This document shows, piece by piece, positions 22,849-32,069 of a DNA stretch of 56,678 nucleotides. The stretch covers positions 1 to 56,678 of the forward strand of contig JBKJHW010000040.1 of the NCBI GenBank assembly GCA_046598935.1, written 5' to 3'. The position numbers and the translations under genes are program-made. This DNA is from SCUN01 sp046598935 (GTDB taxonomy: Bacteria; Acidobacteriota; Vicinamibacteria; Vicinamibacterales; SCN-69-37). Numbering within the stretch: position 1 is the first letter of the stretch; the number at the start of each line of letters is the position of its first letter. The notes below the pieces were generated by a model. It saw nothing but the letters and a program-made list of their open reading frames with translations. It was not told where the DNA came from and did not search any database.

Positions 22849-25777
22849 AGAGCGGCCTCGCGCTTTCGAGAATGCTGTTTCGGCGAATCCAGTTGAAGCT
22901 GCCTTCGACGCTCCGCCGAGTGATCAGATCAACTCTTCGACCGACGAGCGCGGAAAGCTCGGATGTCATGGTCACGATCGCCAGACCCATGGTCGTTCCC
23001 GGCGCGAACGTGACCAGGAAATCAACGTCGCTGTCGTCGCTGAAGTCTGGCCGTAACACGGAGCCGAAGACGTCCAGTTGTTTGACATGCCATTTCTGGC
23101 AAAAGCTCTCGAGCAGCTCTTGATCAATGTGGATTGGCAGCACGAGCGGGTCCGGCTTCGCGAACGCCCACACAGGGGAGAGCTGGTCGTATGTCACGGT
23201 GTCTTTCGGCGTGAAGATCATCTCGTACTTCACCCGCTCGGGATTCAGCTCTTCCCATCGCCGCACAGCCTTGGCTTTGGCGCCGTGCTCCCCGTCGATG
23301 GCGTCGTCGCGGCTGTTTTCCTTTTTCACCTCGACGATCAGCACGCGACCCGATCCCGCGGGCTTACCCGGCTCAGTTTTCTTGCGAATGACGAAGTCTG
23401 GCGTGTAGCGGCGGACCTTGCCGTCTTTGTCCCGGTACTCCACGAGCAGGTCGGTCTTTGCCGGATCCGTGATGCCGCCGGTGAAATAGACGTCCTCGAC
23501 GTCCTGCGGTTTCAGGTTCAGCTCGCGGAGCACGCGATCGAAGAACGCGCCCTCCGGCTGGGAGTCGAACTCGATCGGGTTGTAATGAAAGCCGAAGTCG
23601 AGTTTGTTGAAGCTCGCACTGGCCGCCGCCTCCATCAGGTATCGCTCCTCATCGTCATTCCAGGCGATATCCGTGACAAAGAGCGTGCGGCCCGTGCGCT
23701 GGTCCGTTTCCTGACGGAAGCCGGACTCTTTGAGGAGGAAGATCTCACGCTCGACGGGCGATTCCGGCGTCTCGTAGCTTCGCGTGCGGGCTTCGAGCTG
23801 TTTCGCAAGTCCCGGAATGTGGCTGCGGGGCACGTCGCCGTCGGGATAGAGAGCGGTCAACTCCGCATGGAGCGGCAGCAGGGCCAGGCGATACCGCGCG
23901 GCAAGGTCGGTTGCAGCGGCAAAGGTGTCGATGGCCGAGACCTCACGCTCTATCGTGACCGCGCCGCTCACTTGTTGCAGCACGGATCGACGACTGTCAG
24001 ATGGCGAGAACGTCTGCGTGGTTATCGTCGCCGCCGCGACGTCCGGCGCCATAAGCGCAATCCATGCGCCGGGCGGAACGTCCTGGCGAACCACGCGTCG
24101 TTCCATCTGGGTGAGGCGGATCGGCGCGATCGGCGTCTTCCGCAGTACGAGTCGGCGCCGTTTCACGGTCTGCTTGGTGTGGCTCAGCTCCGCGATGTTC
24201 TCGCCGTAGGTCTCGCGAAGCTGTTTATCGAGCACGGCGTGATTGTCTTTCGACAGGTAGATTCTGGCCTTCGCCGTGTTCCCTGGAACCTGCCGCAAAC
24301 ATCTCGAGGCGGCCTGAAGCACGAAGTTGTTCGACGACTTCAGCTTGCGCGCAAGCGCGCACGAAAACAAGCTCGGGCAGTTCCAGCCCTCGGTGCCTTT
24401 GTTCACGAGCAGAATCACGCGATGCGGCGCGTCGGGATCGTTCAGTCGATTGAAGGCCGCGACCTCCGCCTCTGACGACAGCGACGTATTCACGAGCACG
24501 AGCGCCGGGCTGTAGCCGGCGTCTGTGATCGCCAGCTCGATGGCTGGCCGGAACTCGGCAAGGTCGTCGGTCTGGGGGAAATAGATGGCGAGCTTCGCCG
24601 CCGCGCCGTTCGGCAGCGAGACCGATCCGTAGTCCTTAAAGAACGTCGTGACGACATGACGCACGTACGCGGCCGTGTCGTCATCCACGTCGATCTCGTG
24701 GATGTTGTCTGAAAGGTCCTTCAGGATGTTGTCGCGAATGCCCTGTGACAGCCCGTACCAGATCACGACGTCTCGGAGCGGCTGGTTCTCGAAGTAAGGC
24801 GTGCCGGTGGTGTTGACGACGCAGATGAGATTCGTTTCCTGGTGCAGGTAGTCAACGGTCTTGCGGACCTTCTTCAGCTCGGTGTTCAGCGACTGGCCGT
24901 ACGTGTGGTGCGCTTCGTCGGAGAAGATCCCGAGATGCGGCAGCGACGCAATCGCGCGCAGGCGCGCATTGGCGAGATCGAGGCGCGCCTCATCGGCTTT
25001 CTTCTCCGAGAACAGCGTACCCAGGTCGCTCTTGCGAATCTGTTCCTTCTGGATCCTGATCTTCTCGGTGTTCGTGACCACCACATTGAAGAGCGAGCCG
25101 GCGATGACTGGGATATTTTTCTCGCCATCGCGCGTGAACGTGAACTTCACAGAGGCGGCGAAAGCCTTGTGCATCCGCGCCGGCAGGATCTTCTCGTAAG
25201 GAGTGCTCAGCAGTTCCCGCAGCGACTCGATCGGCGTCTTACCGGGCGCGAAGATCAAGGCGTTCTGCACGAAATCGCCGTCCGGTGATTCCATCGCCAT
25301 CGCGAATTCGGTGGCGACGATGGCGCCGATCAAAATCGTTTTGCCGGCGCCCATGGCGAGCGCGAGGATGTAGCTGGGGTAGTCGAGATTCAGCGTCTCG
25401 CGCAGCGCTTCCAGCTTGTACTTCTTGACCAGCGCGTCGTCGGTCCGGACCGCATCGATTAGCCCATCGATGCCGAGGTCGAGCGCCTTATCTTTGAGAT
25501 TCTTGTGAGTGAGGCCAAGCGCCTCGAGCAAGTCGCGCCCGTTGCCGTAGATCTTTCGGTACAAATCCAGAATGTGCGGCGTCTTCTCGACGAGCCGGAG
25601 GTACCAATAGGTCTCAAGCGCGCGCAGTTGGGGAGACCGAAGGAACCGCTCGTTGCCCGAATCTCTCGCGCCATGGGCCCATTCGAGGATCTCGGCAATG
25701 GCAGGGAAGCTCTCGCACTCGTAGCCGGCCAGACGCCATGCGTTGACTCTCGCGACGATGGCTTCATGGAGCGTCAC
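22838..25777 (-). CDS. res: type III-like restriction subunit (SF2 helicase + PD-(D/E)XK nuclease) fused to MntA-type nucleotidyltransferase
   Basis: Numbered from GTG 25777, the 979-residue protein has Walker A GAGKT at 143-147, DEAH at 287-290, TGTPY at 324-328 and QAASRCLRQ at 488-496, an SF2 DNA translocase. The nuclease is PDF (793-795) with EVKK (816-819), as in type III Res. From about 881 a complete MNT domain follows in the same frame. It has GS at 905-906, ten residues, then DVD at 917-919, and the third acidic residue at 950 in GRRVDL. These are the metal-binding residues of MntA antitoxins. A single open frame with no gap encodes both halves. GTG 25777 is preferred because it avoids the dsbD 3' end and matches the conserved start; the frame extends 24 codons upstream. 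Res plus Mod would cut foreign DNA; the MNT domain would AMPylate HepT (inference). Confidence 0.93.
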   Translation of the reverse strand: MTLHEAIVARVNAWRLAGYECESFPAIAEILEWAHGARDSGNERFLRSPQLRALETYWYLRLVEKTPHILDLYRKIYGNGRDLLEALGLTHKNLKDKALDLGIDGLIDAVRTDDALVKKYKLEALRETLNLDYPSYILALAMGAGKTILIGAIVATEFAMAMESPDGDFVQNALIFAPGKTPIESLRELLSTPYEKILPARMHKAFAASVKFTFTRDGEKNIPVIAGSLFNVVVTNTEKIRIQKEQIRKSDLGTLFSEKKADEARLDLANARLRAIASLPHLGIFSDEAHHTYGQSLNTELKKVRKTVDYLHQETNLICVVNTTGTPYFENQPLRDVVIWYGLSQGIRDNILKDLSDNIHEIDVDDDTAAYVRHVVTTFFKDYGSVSLPNGAAAKLAIYFPQTDDLAEFRPAIELAITDAGYSPALVLVNTSLSSEAEVAAFNRLNDPDAPHRVILLVNKGTEGWNCPSLFSCALARKLKSSNNFVLQAASRCLRQVPGNTAKARIYLSKDNHAVLDKQLRETYGENIAELSHTKQTVKRRRLVLRKTPIAPIRLTQMERRVVRQDVPPGAWIALMAPDVAAATITTQTFSPSDSRRSVLQQVSGAVTIEREVSAIDTFAAATDLAARYRLALLPLHAELTALYPDGDVPRSHIPGLAKQLEARTRSYETPESPVEREIFLLKESGFRQETDQRTGRTLFVTDIAWNDDEERYLMEAAASASFNKLDFGFHYNPIEFDSQPEGAFFDRVLRELNLKPQDVEDVYFTGGITDPAKTDLLVEYRDKDGKVRRYTPDFVIRKKTEPGKPAGSGRVLIVEVKKENSRDDAIDGEHGAKAKAVRRWEELNPERVKYEMIFTPKDTVTYDQLSPVWAFAKPDPLVLPIHIDQELLESFCQKWHVKQLDVFGSVLRPDFSDDSDVDFLVTFAPGTTMGLAIVTMTSELSALVGRRVDLITRRSVEGSFNWIRRNSILESARPLYVA

Positions 25778-25784
25778 GGCGGGT

Positions 25785-25790
25785 ATTGTA
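25785..25790 (-). promoter_or_regulatory. candidate -10 element for leaderless res transcription
   Basis: TACAAT on the minus strand ends seven bases before the GTG start of res, so transcription would begin at or beside the start codon and give a leaderless mRNA. No Shine-Dalgarno sequence precedes this GTG. A good -35 hexamer was not found at 16-18 bp spacing, so the call is tentative. Confidence 0.35.
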
Positions 25791-25805
25791 ACCGGCGTGC
25801 ATCGT

Positions 25806-27536
25806 CTATCTCTTTTTGATGATCGCGTAGGCCGGCAGACCGACGGCATTGAACCGCTGCATGACGGCTTTGACCTCCGGCGCGTCGAGATCCTCGGCCT
25901 GGAATTTGATCTTCACGTAGTTGGCTAGCGCCGCCTTCACCGCCGGGTCCGCCAGCGTCGTCTTATCCATCGTCAGGCAGTTCTTGCACCAGGTCGCCCA
26001 CATGTCGATCAAGACCGGCTGACCAGTTACGCTCGCCGTCCGGAGTCCGTCGTCCAGCGAGGAATACCAACCCTCTTTGAGCTTTTCGGCGGTGCTGGCT
26101 TCGACGTCCGCGGTATTGACCCAGCGGTTCGAGAGAATCTCGTAGGTGAGATAAGCGTAGTACGCGGCGGTAGCGAGAATGAAGACGCCGAAGGCGTACT
26201 TCACGCGGTTCATCCATGCGCCGGGCTTCGGCAGGCGGGAGAGACCGGCGCCGGCGATCGGCCACGGCAGTGCCATGCCAAGGCCCAGGACAAACGGCAG
26301 CGCGAGCGCGATGCTCGAACCTTTCGCGTAGAGATCGCTCGCGAAGATCACGACCTGGATGACGACCGGCGCCACGCACGCGCCTGCGAGCAATGCCGCG
26401 ACGGCGCCCATGCCAAACGCCAGCGGAAAGGAACCGCGGGTCATGCCCGTGAACTTAAAACGGTTCGACCATTTCGAAAAGTCGACAGCGCCGACGTCGA
26501 ACATCGCCAGACCCAGCACCACGAACAGCACGGCAATTCCACCGTTGAACCACGGCGACGAGTTGATCGTGCCGAACGTGCCCGCCGTCAGAATCACCGC
26601 GAGGCCGATCACGCCGTAGACAATCGCCATCGCGGCGCCGTACGTCAGACCGAGAAGGAAGCCCCGCCGCTTGTTTCCGGAATTCGCGCCCGCGCCGATA
26701 ATCGCCAGGTTGATCGGAATCATCGGAAGGACACACGGCGTCAAATTGAGCGCCAGCCCTCCGAGAAAGACGAGCAGAAGAATCGTGATCGGACCGCGGC
26801 CTGCGAACATGCCCGTCGACTTGACGCCGGCTTCCGCATCCCGAACAAAGGCCAGGAAAGCGTCGGTTTTCATGTAGCCGCCGGAAACGCCGCGTGTTTC
26901 AAAGGCATCCAGCAAGCCGTTGGCGGACTTGTCCGCCGACGCTGAAGATCGCGCAGCCGGCGCACCGAAGGCGGATGCGGAGATCGTGGCTTTGCTGCTC
27001 TTGCTGAAGGACAGGGCGGCAAACAGCGCACTGTGCTGCGACAGAACGGTCGCCGCAGTTCCGACCGGAATTTCCCAGAACACCGGCGTTGTGATCGGGC
27101 GGAAGCACATGATGTTGTTGCACGGCTGATAGCGGAGACGCGCGTTCAGCCGGACCGGCGATGCGGCCGAGGCGTCGATCATTGCCGTGATGCCGATGAC
27201 GAACTCTCGCTCGAACACGAGCAGCACGTCGCCGGATTCGAGCTTGAAGTCTTTCGCCGGCGGAAACACGACATCAACCGGAGTGATGCCGGAAGCCGGC
27301 TCGAACGTCAGTGATGTTGGAATAAGCGACGCGTCTCGCGGTTTGTCCGATTGCGCGTGCATCTCTTCGGGGAGAACCACGCGGAGCGCGAGCCTGATCG
27401 TCGATCCGCGCAGCGCGGTTGAGACAGACGAGATGGGCTCGAGCGTCGTCGCCGGCGGGGCCTGCGCGGACGCAAGCGCCGGAACGACCAGCAGAGCCAA
27501 CAGAGACAGTTTCCTGAGCACTCTTGAACTTTGCAC
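25806..27536 (-). CDS. dsbD: thiol:disulfide interchange protein DsbD
   Basis: DsbD moves electrons from cytoplasmic thioredoxin across the inner membrane to periplasmic partners. A signal peptide (KLSLLALLVVPALASAQA) leads into the DsbD-alpha domain with its cysteine pair in YQPCNNIMCF. A central membrane domain with about eight helices follows (LALNLTPCVLPMIPINLAI carries the first membrane cysteine; AGACVAPVVIQVVIF the second). The C-terminal thioredoxin domain has WCKNC in DMWATWCKNCLTMDK. The 576-residue length is normal. GTG 27536 is reported; a GTG at 27521 would begin just before the signal helix. The codons between them come from the intergenic repeat sequence. The 3' end lies 28 bp from the res start. 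Confidence 0.93.
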   Translation of the reverse strand: MQSSRVLRKLSLLALLVVPALASAQAPPATTLEPISSVSTALRGSTIRLALRVVLPEEMHAQSDKPRDASLIPTSLTFEPASGITPVDVVFPPAKDFKLESGDVLLVFEREFVIGITAMIDASAASPVRLNARLRYQPCNNIMCFRPITTPVFWEIPVGTAATVLSQHSALFAALSFSKSSKATISASAFGAPAARSSASADKSANGLLDAFETRGVSGGYMKTDAFLAFVRDAEAGVKSTGMFAGRGPITILLLVFLGGLALNLTPCVLPMIPINLAIIGAGANSGNKRRGFLLGLTYGAAMAIVYGVIGLAVILTAGTFGTINSSPWFNGGIAVLFVVLGLAMFDVGAVDFSKWSNRFKFTGMTRGSFPLAFGMGAVAALLAGACVAPVVIQVVIFASDLYAKGSSIALALPFVLGLGMALPWPIAGAGLSRLPKPGAWMNRVKYAFGVFILATAAYYAYLTYEILSNRWVNTADVEASTAEKLKEGWYSSLDDGLRTASVTGQPVLIDMWATWCKNCLTMDKTTLADPAVKAALANYVKIKFQAEDLDAPEVKAVMQRFNAVGLPAYAIIKKR

Positions 27537-27540
27537 TCTT

Positions 27541-27571
27541 GAACCCTTACTCAGGAACCCTGGAACTCTGG
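27541..27571. repeat. dispersed GTTCC-type intergenic repeat, copy B
   Basis: This copy matches the reverse complement of 5953-5983 at 28 of 31 positions. It lies in the 38-bp gap between nuoG and dsbD and appears to extend into the first codons of dsbD as further GTTCAAGAG words. Confidence 0.75.
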
Positions 27572-27574
27572 AAC

Positions 27575-29335
27575 TTATTTAATTTCTTTCATGGGAATAA
27601 CATCCGCGCGGGGCGACGGTCCGAAATCCGCGCCGAACTTGATCGGCGGCAGGTCCTGGAACATGAAGTCCCACTTCCAGCGTTCCGACGGGTTCGAGGC
27701 TTGCAGCCACGAGTTGGCGGACATCGGACGCGAGAAAGCCATCGTGGAAAGTTGCAGGTAACCGGGCGTGCCTTCAAGCGCGGCGGCAATGGCCTGGCGG
27801 ATCGCGGCTGACGAGGTGAACGCGCTGCTGCTGCCAAAGACCACCGACAGCTTCGCGAGAATCTGCCAGTCTTCGACAGCATCTCCGGGCGGCGTGATGG
27901 CGCGCGCGGCGGCCTGCACGTGGCCGGTCATGTTCGTGTAGGAAGCGTCTTTTTCAATAAAGGCGCACCCTGGAAGCAGAATGTCGGCCGCGCCGGCGAG
28001 CGCCGTGTGCAGCACGCCCTGCACGATGAGTGTCTGGATCTTCCCGGCCTTGCGCGCCGCCGCAACCCATTCGACGTCGCCGATGGTACCGTCCGGGCCG
28101 GCATCAAGCACGTACAGCAATTTCACCAGGCCGGCGTTAACCGCGCTCTTCAGCGAGGAGACGTTGGCCGGGCCTTCAGTGGCGGTGCTGAAACCGAGAT
28201 CCTTCGCGCCGCGCAGATTCGGCGCGTCGACCGCCGGAATCTTGAACTTGGTCGCGGGCGGCTGCGGCTTCTCGCGGTGGCGCCAGCTGAACGTCACGCC
28301 GCCGGTGTTCCCGGCAAACTGCTTGAGCACGAAAAGCTCTTCGAGCGATGCGTGACCGGAGACCAGGAACTGCGTGTGCGTGGCGCCGCCAACGGCGTCA
28401 ACCGCATCGTTGACCGCGACCAGCGCGTTTTCCCAGGTCGTGACCTGCGCATTCAAATGCGGCTGATTGATGCGCCGGTCGCTTTCGATCCAGTGATAAT
28501 CGAAACGGCCGATGTCGCACATCCAGAAACTGTTGACGGCCTCGTTGAGGCGCGGCGTCGTACGGATGAGCTGCGAGCCCTTGGCCCACTCCGGCTTCGC
28601 CTTGATCCACGCGGTCGTGTTGCAGCCTTTTTCGCACAGCGTGCAGATCGTGTCCACGGCCTGCGGGTTGTCCCACGGCCGCGACTTGAAACGGTAGTCG
28701 CGCGTGGTGATCGCGCCAACCGGGCACACGTCCATCAAATTTCCGGAGAGCAGTGAATAGACGCCCTTCTCTTCAAAGGTGGAGATCTCGCTGTGAACGC
28801 CGCGATGCGTGATGCCGATCTGCGCGTCGCCGTCCACTTCGCTCATGAAACGCACGCACCGCGTGCAGAGAATGCACCGGTTCCGGTTGAGCATGAGCGT
28901 CGGGCCGAAGTCGATGTCGGCCTTCACGCCCTCGCCGTCGAACGTGCGCCGCTCGAATTCCATGCGGCTGCGCTCCGGACCATAACTGTAGGAAAAATCC
29001 TGGAGCGGACATTCGCCGCCCTTGTCGCACACCGGGCAGTCGAGCGGATGATTGATGAGCAGGAACTCGAACACGCTGGCCCGCGCGGCTTCCACCTCGG
29101 GCGAATTGGTCGTGACCACCATCCCCTCGCCGCACGGGGTGGAGCACGCCGTCTGCAGCTTCGGCATTTTCTCGATCTTGACGATGCAGACGCGGCAGGA
29201 GCCGTCGACGCCGAGACCGGGGTGATAGCAGTAATACGGCACGTGGCCGCCAGACTGAATGACCGCTTCCAAAACCGACTTGCCCTTTTCGACCGTGACG
29301 GGATTGCCGTCAATCGTCAGCGTGACCGTTTCCAT
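27575..29335 (-). CDS. nuoG: NuoG-like iron-sulfur subunit of NADH:quinone oxidoreductase
   Basis: An N-terminal ferredoxin-like [2Fe-2S] domain has cysteines in YYCYHPGLGVDGSCRVC. The HxxxCxxC-type motif HPLDCPVCDKGGECPLQ follows, then CILCTRCVRF with DVCPVG for a [4Fe-4S] cluster, then CTLCEKGCNTT, a further cluster near the start of the molybdopterin-oxidoreductase-like domain. The total of 586 residues is short for NuoG (usually 700 or more), so the C-terminal MopB-like part is reduced. No other nuo gene is adjacent: dsbD lies downstream and an M1 peptidase upstream. It may be the complex I subunit encoded away from its operon, or a related diaphorase/hydrogenase electron-transfer subunit. 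Confidence 0.85.
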   Translation of the reverse strand: METVTLTIDGNPVTVEKGKSVLEAVIQSGGHVPYYCYHPGLGVDGSCRVCIVKIEKMPKLQTACSTPCGEGMVVTTNSPEVEAARASVFEFLLINHPLDCPVCDKGGECPLQDFSYSYGPERSRMEFERRTFDGEGVKADIDFGPTLMLNRNRCILCTRCVRFMSEVDGDAQIGITHRGVHSEISTFEEKGVYSLLSGNLMDVCPVGAITTRDYRFKSRPWDNPQAVDTICTLCEKGCNTTAWIKAKPEWAKGSQLIRTTPRLNEAVNSFWMCDIGRFDYHWIESDRRINQPHLNAQVTTWENALVAVNDAVDAVGGATHTQFLVSGHASLEELFVLKQFAGNTGGVTFSWRHREKPQPPATKFKIPAVDAPNLRGAKDLGFSTATEGPANVSSLKSAVNAGLVKLLYVLDAGPDGTIGDVEWVAAARKAGKIQTLIVQGVLHTALAGAADILLPGCAFIEKDASYTNMTGHVQAAARAITPPGDAVEDWQILAKLSVVFGSSSAFTSSAAIRQAIAAALEGTPGYLQLSTMAFSRPMSANSWLQASNPSERWKWDFMFQDLPPIKFGADFGPSPRADVIPMKEIK

Positions 29336-29360
29336 AACCTATAAATAGTAATCCGAGTAG

Positions 29361-29389
29361 GACAAGGGGCAGAGGGCCTCTTGTCTTTT
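29361..29389 (+). terminator. 10-bp stem-loop with T-run on the plus strand
   Basis: GACAAGGGGC (29361-29370) can pair with GGCCTCTTGTC-type sequence ending at 29385, with one G-T wobble and a 5-nt loop, followed by TTTT. Flanking genes are both on the minus strand, where it sits between the M1 peptidase stop and the nuoG start and lacks a T-run. Its polarity is therefore odd. Confidence 0.4.
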
Positions 29390-29411
29390 AGCGCTCGCCC
29401 TACCGTGCCCT

Positions 29412-32045
29412 CTAAATCACGGGCATGAGCCGGATACCGTCTTTGCGAACGCGAACGTCACGGCGGAGCGCGATGCGCTCCTCGGTGAGGGCGCCGCGCA
29501 CCTTTATGCTCACCAACTGCGTCGTCCCGTCGTCGTACGCCACCGCCACCGTTACCGGGACATCGAAGATCGGGCCGGTCTGCTCGATCCGGATCTGCGC
29601 CGCCTCGCCGCCCGTTTCGACGACCGCGGTCAGTTTCAGCTCAGGTATTCCCGAGTCGAGCACCCACCGGTCGAAAAACCGGGCCAAAGACTCTTTGGCT
29701 TCCGCCTCGAATGCGAGGCGCAGGTCGTCGGTGCCCGCTTTGCTGTTCCGGTGCTCCCGGTAGAAGCGGCGGAGCCCTGCAAAAAACGCGTCGTCGCCGA
29801 TGAGCTGGCGCAGCATGTCGAGGACGAGTACGGATTTGTTGTAAACGATCGCCCGGAAGTTCGTGCCGTCGCCGACGACATGCCCCAGCCGGTAGCCCAG
29901 CGAGATGGGGCCGCTGTCGTCAAACTTCCGGACCGACGCGCGCATCCGCATCAGGATGCTGCGCTGAATGTTCGCCCCCCGGTCTTTTCCGGCGTAGAGA
30001 TACGCGAAATACTGCGCGAGCCCTTCGCTCAGCCATTGTTCGTGATAGTTCTTCGCGCCGATGGCCTGGCCCCACCACTGGTGCGCGATTTCGTGCGCCA
30101 TGAAAAAATCCGGGAACTGGTCATCGAACGCGATCGGATCGTTGCGCCACGAAAATATCGTCGTCGGCGTTGGCTGGTTGAGCGCGGCGAAGTAGGGCGG
30201 GCTGTGGCCGCCGGGAAGATCCGATTCGAGCGCGAGCAGAGTGAAGCTGGGGTACGGCACGCCGCCGGCGAGCGCCGCGTAGAACTTCATGATCTCGGCC
30301 GCGCGCGCGGTGAAGCGTCGCGTGGGGTTTGTCTGGCGGGGATTCGCGCGCGCGTCGATCGCGATGGTTGCGCCGTCCGGCGCGACGAATGACGTGCGGG
30401 CGAGCGACGCCATTTTCGAGATGACCACGGCAAGGTAGCGCGCCGGAACCTCGGCGCTGAATGTCGCCAGACGGTCGGAGCCGGTTACCGATTCGCCGAT
30501 GAATGTTCCTGACGCGAAGGCCCGGTACTGCTCGGGAACCGTCACGACAATATTTGCGGTCGCGTAGTCGGTGACTGTCGATTGCGGATACCAATACGAG
30601 TTCACGCTATAGGCGTAGTTGGGTTCCGGCGGTATCCGGTTTTCCTGATTCTGGGCTTCCTGGGCGTCCAGGCCTTTGACCGTGGCGGCTTCACGCTGCA
30701 GGGATTGCGGCGCCAGGCGGCCCGCGTACGCCATCGTCAGCGTGATGATTGATCCGGCCGGCTGCAATTCAGGCAGGCTGACGAGCACGCTGTCCTGGTT
30801 GACGATTCGGAGCTGCAGCAGATTGCCGAGCGTCGGGCTCGCTACCGACGAGACCGCGAGCTCGTCGGCAAGCTTGATTGTGAGCGTGCCGACATCGTGC
30901 TTGAGCAGCTTTATGCGGATCGTGGCGTTTCCGCTGATGAGATTGCGCTCCAGATTCGTGAACCGCGCGTTGATGTCGTAGTGCTCGACGTCGTAGACGC
31001 GATCCGTGTCTTCGCTGTAGAAACGGCCGCGGTTGGCGATCTTGGCGGCCGAGGCGTAGATCGAGATGTTCTTCTTGCCGATGCGGTCGAAGAACGACAC
31101 ATCTTCGTGCTGCCCTCCCGAGCGCGCGTAGCTCAGCCAGCCGCGCTTTTTGGTGTTGAGATCCGCGAGCGCATCGCCGAACGATGGCAGCAGCGACCAG
31201 CGGTCCGTACTGAGATCGCCGAGCGCGAGATTGTAGGACCGGTTCGCCCATTGATTGAACAGGGCCTGGGCGTTCCGGATCTCGGCGGGTTTCGCTTCGA
31301 TGGGCGTCAGGCTCCCATCGGTGACGCGCGTCTTGAATTCCGCCGGGTTCAAGCGGATGAACGCTGCTCCGACCGCGTCTTCGAGCGATTCCTTCTGGCA
31401 GAATCGCACGATCTGGCGCCGTTCAATTGGATCTGACGGCGAAAACTCCATCCGGCCCTTGCCGCGCAATACGATCGCGGTAATGCCTTCTTCGGTGCGG
31501 CCGACAAAAGCGGTGCCGGATGCCATGGATAACCGGAAGTCCGTCGCGGTGAACGTGAAATTGTTGATCTGGAACGCCGTCGACTTGTCGAGCTCGAGCC
31601 GGCGCAGGCCGGCGAGCGAAGACACTTGCCTCAGCGCGGAGATTTTTGGCGGCGCGGTGCCGGTGAGCGTCATCTGCCACGTGCCGATCTCGCCGCTGCC
31701 GCCGCGATCGACGAGTATCTCGACGAGGATGCGCACTCGGGTGCCGACAAATTCGCGGTCGCGTTCTCTCACGGCGGCATTCGTCGTGGCCCGGTCGAAC
31801 AGCGTCAGCTCGAACGCAAGGCGGTCGCTTTCCTCGAGCGTGTCGCTTGTCAGCTGCCGGAAGTCAGGGACCCGGTTCGCAATCAGCGCAGCCTGAACGC
31901 CGGCGAGAAGCTGCGTGACGCCGTCGCTCTGCGCCGGCGCTGTTTGCAACCGCGCCGCCTCTTCCCGCAAGGAGAGCGCTGCGGTTGGAGGTTGCGCGGA
32001 CAGTCCAGCGATCAGCACGACCAGAGGCAGAATCGCGCTGCGCAT
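29412..32045 (-). CDS. secreted M1-family metallopeptidase
   Basis: A signal peptide (MRSAILPLVVLIAGLSAQPPTAA) precedes about 350 residues of poorly conserved beta-rich N-terminal sequence. An M1 aminopeptidase-like N-terminal sandwich and the catalytic domain follow. Zinc-binding HEIAHQWWGQ lies near residue 650, with the third ligand glutamate in WLSEGLAQYFAYLY about 19 residues later. The usual exopeptidase GAMEN motif is not evident; the corresponding stretch reads LLALESDLPGGHSPPY, so substrate preference may differ from classical aminopeptidases. The 877-residue length fits large bacterial M1 proteins. It is probably periplasmic and involved in peptide nutrition. No partner gene is evident. 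Confidence 0.88.
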   Translation of the reverse strand: MRSAILPLVVLIAGLSAQPPTAALSLREEAARLQTAPAQSDGVTQLLAGVQAALIANRVPDFRQLTSDTLEESDRLAFELTLFDRATTNAAVRERDREFVGTRVRILVEILVDRGGSGEIGTWQMTLTGTAPPKISALRQVSSLAGLRRLELDKSTAFQINNFTFTATDFRLSMASGTAFVGRTEEGITAIVLRGKGRMEFSPSDPIERRQIVRFCQKESLEDAVGAAFIRLNPAEFKTRVTDGSLTPIEAKPAEIRNAQALFNQWANRSYNLALGDLSTDRWSLLPSFGDALADLNTKKRGWLSYARSGGQHEDVSFFDRIGKKNISIYASAAKIANRGRFYSEDTDRVYDVEHYDINARFTNLERNLISGNATIRIKLLKHDVGTLTIKLADELAVSSVASPTLGNLLQLRIVNQDSVLVSLPELQPAGSIITLTMAYAGRLAPQSLQREAATVKGLDAQEAQNQENRIPPEPNYAYSVNSYWYPQSTVTDYATANIVVTVPEQYRAFASGTFIGESVTGSDRLATFSAEVPARYLAVVISKMASLARTSFVAPDGATIAIDARANPRQTNPTRRFTARAAEIMKFYAALAGGVPYPSFTLLALESDLPGGHSPPYFAALNQPTPTTIFSWRNDPIAFDDQFPDFFMAHEIAHQWWGQAIGAKNYHEQWLSEGLAQYFAYLYAGKDRGANIQRSILMRMRASVRKFDDSGPISLGYRLGHVVGDGTNFRAIVYNKSVLVLDMLRQLIGDDAFFAGLRRFYREHRNSKAGTDDLRLAFEAEAKESLARFFDRWVLDSGIPELKLTAVVETGGEAAQIRIEQTGPIFDVPVTVAVAYDDGTTQLVSIKVRGALTEERIALRRDVRVRKDGIRLMPVI

Positions 32046-32069
32046 ATGGGGGTTAGACGCGCCCGGCGC

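Noticed and set aside
22838..23200. Separate mntA gene rather than a fusion
   Set aside because: The restriction frame runs through without a stop into the MNT domain, and no start codon with a ribosome site was evident at the domain boundary.
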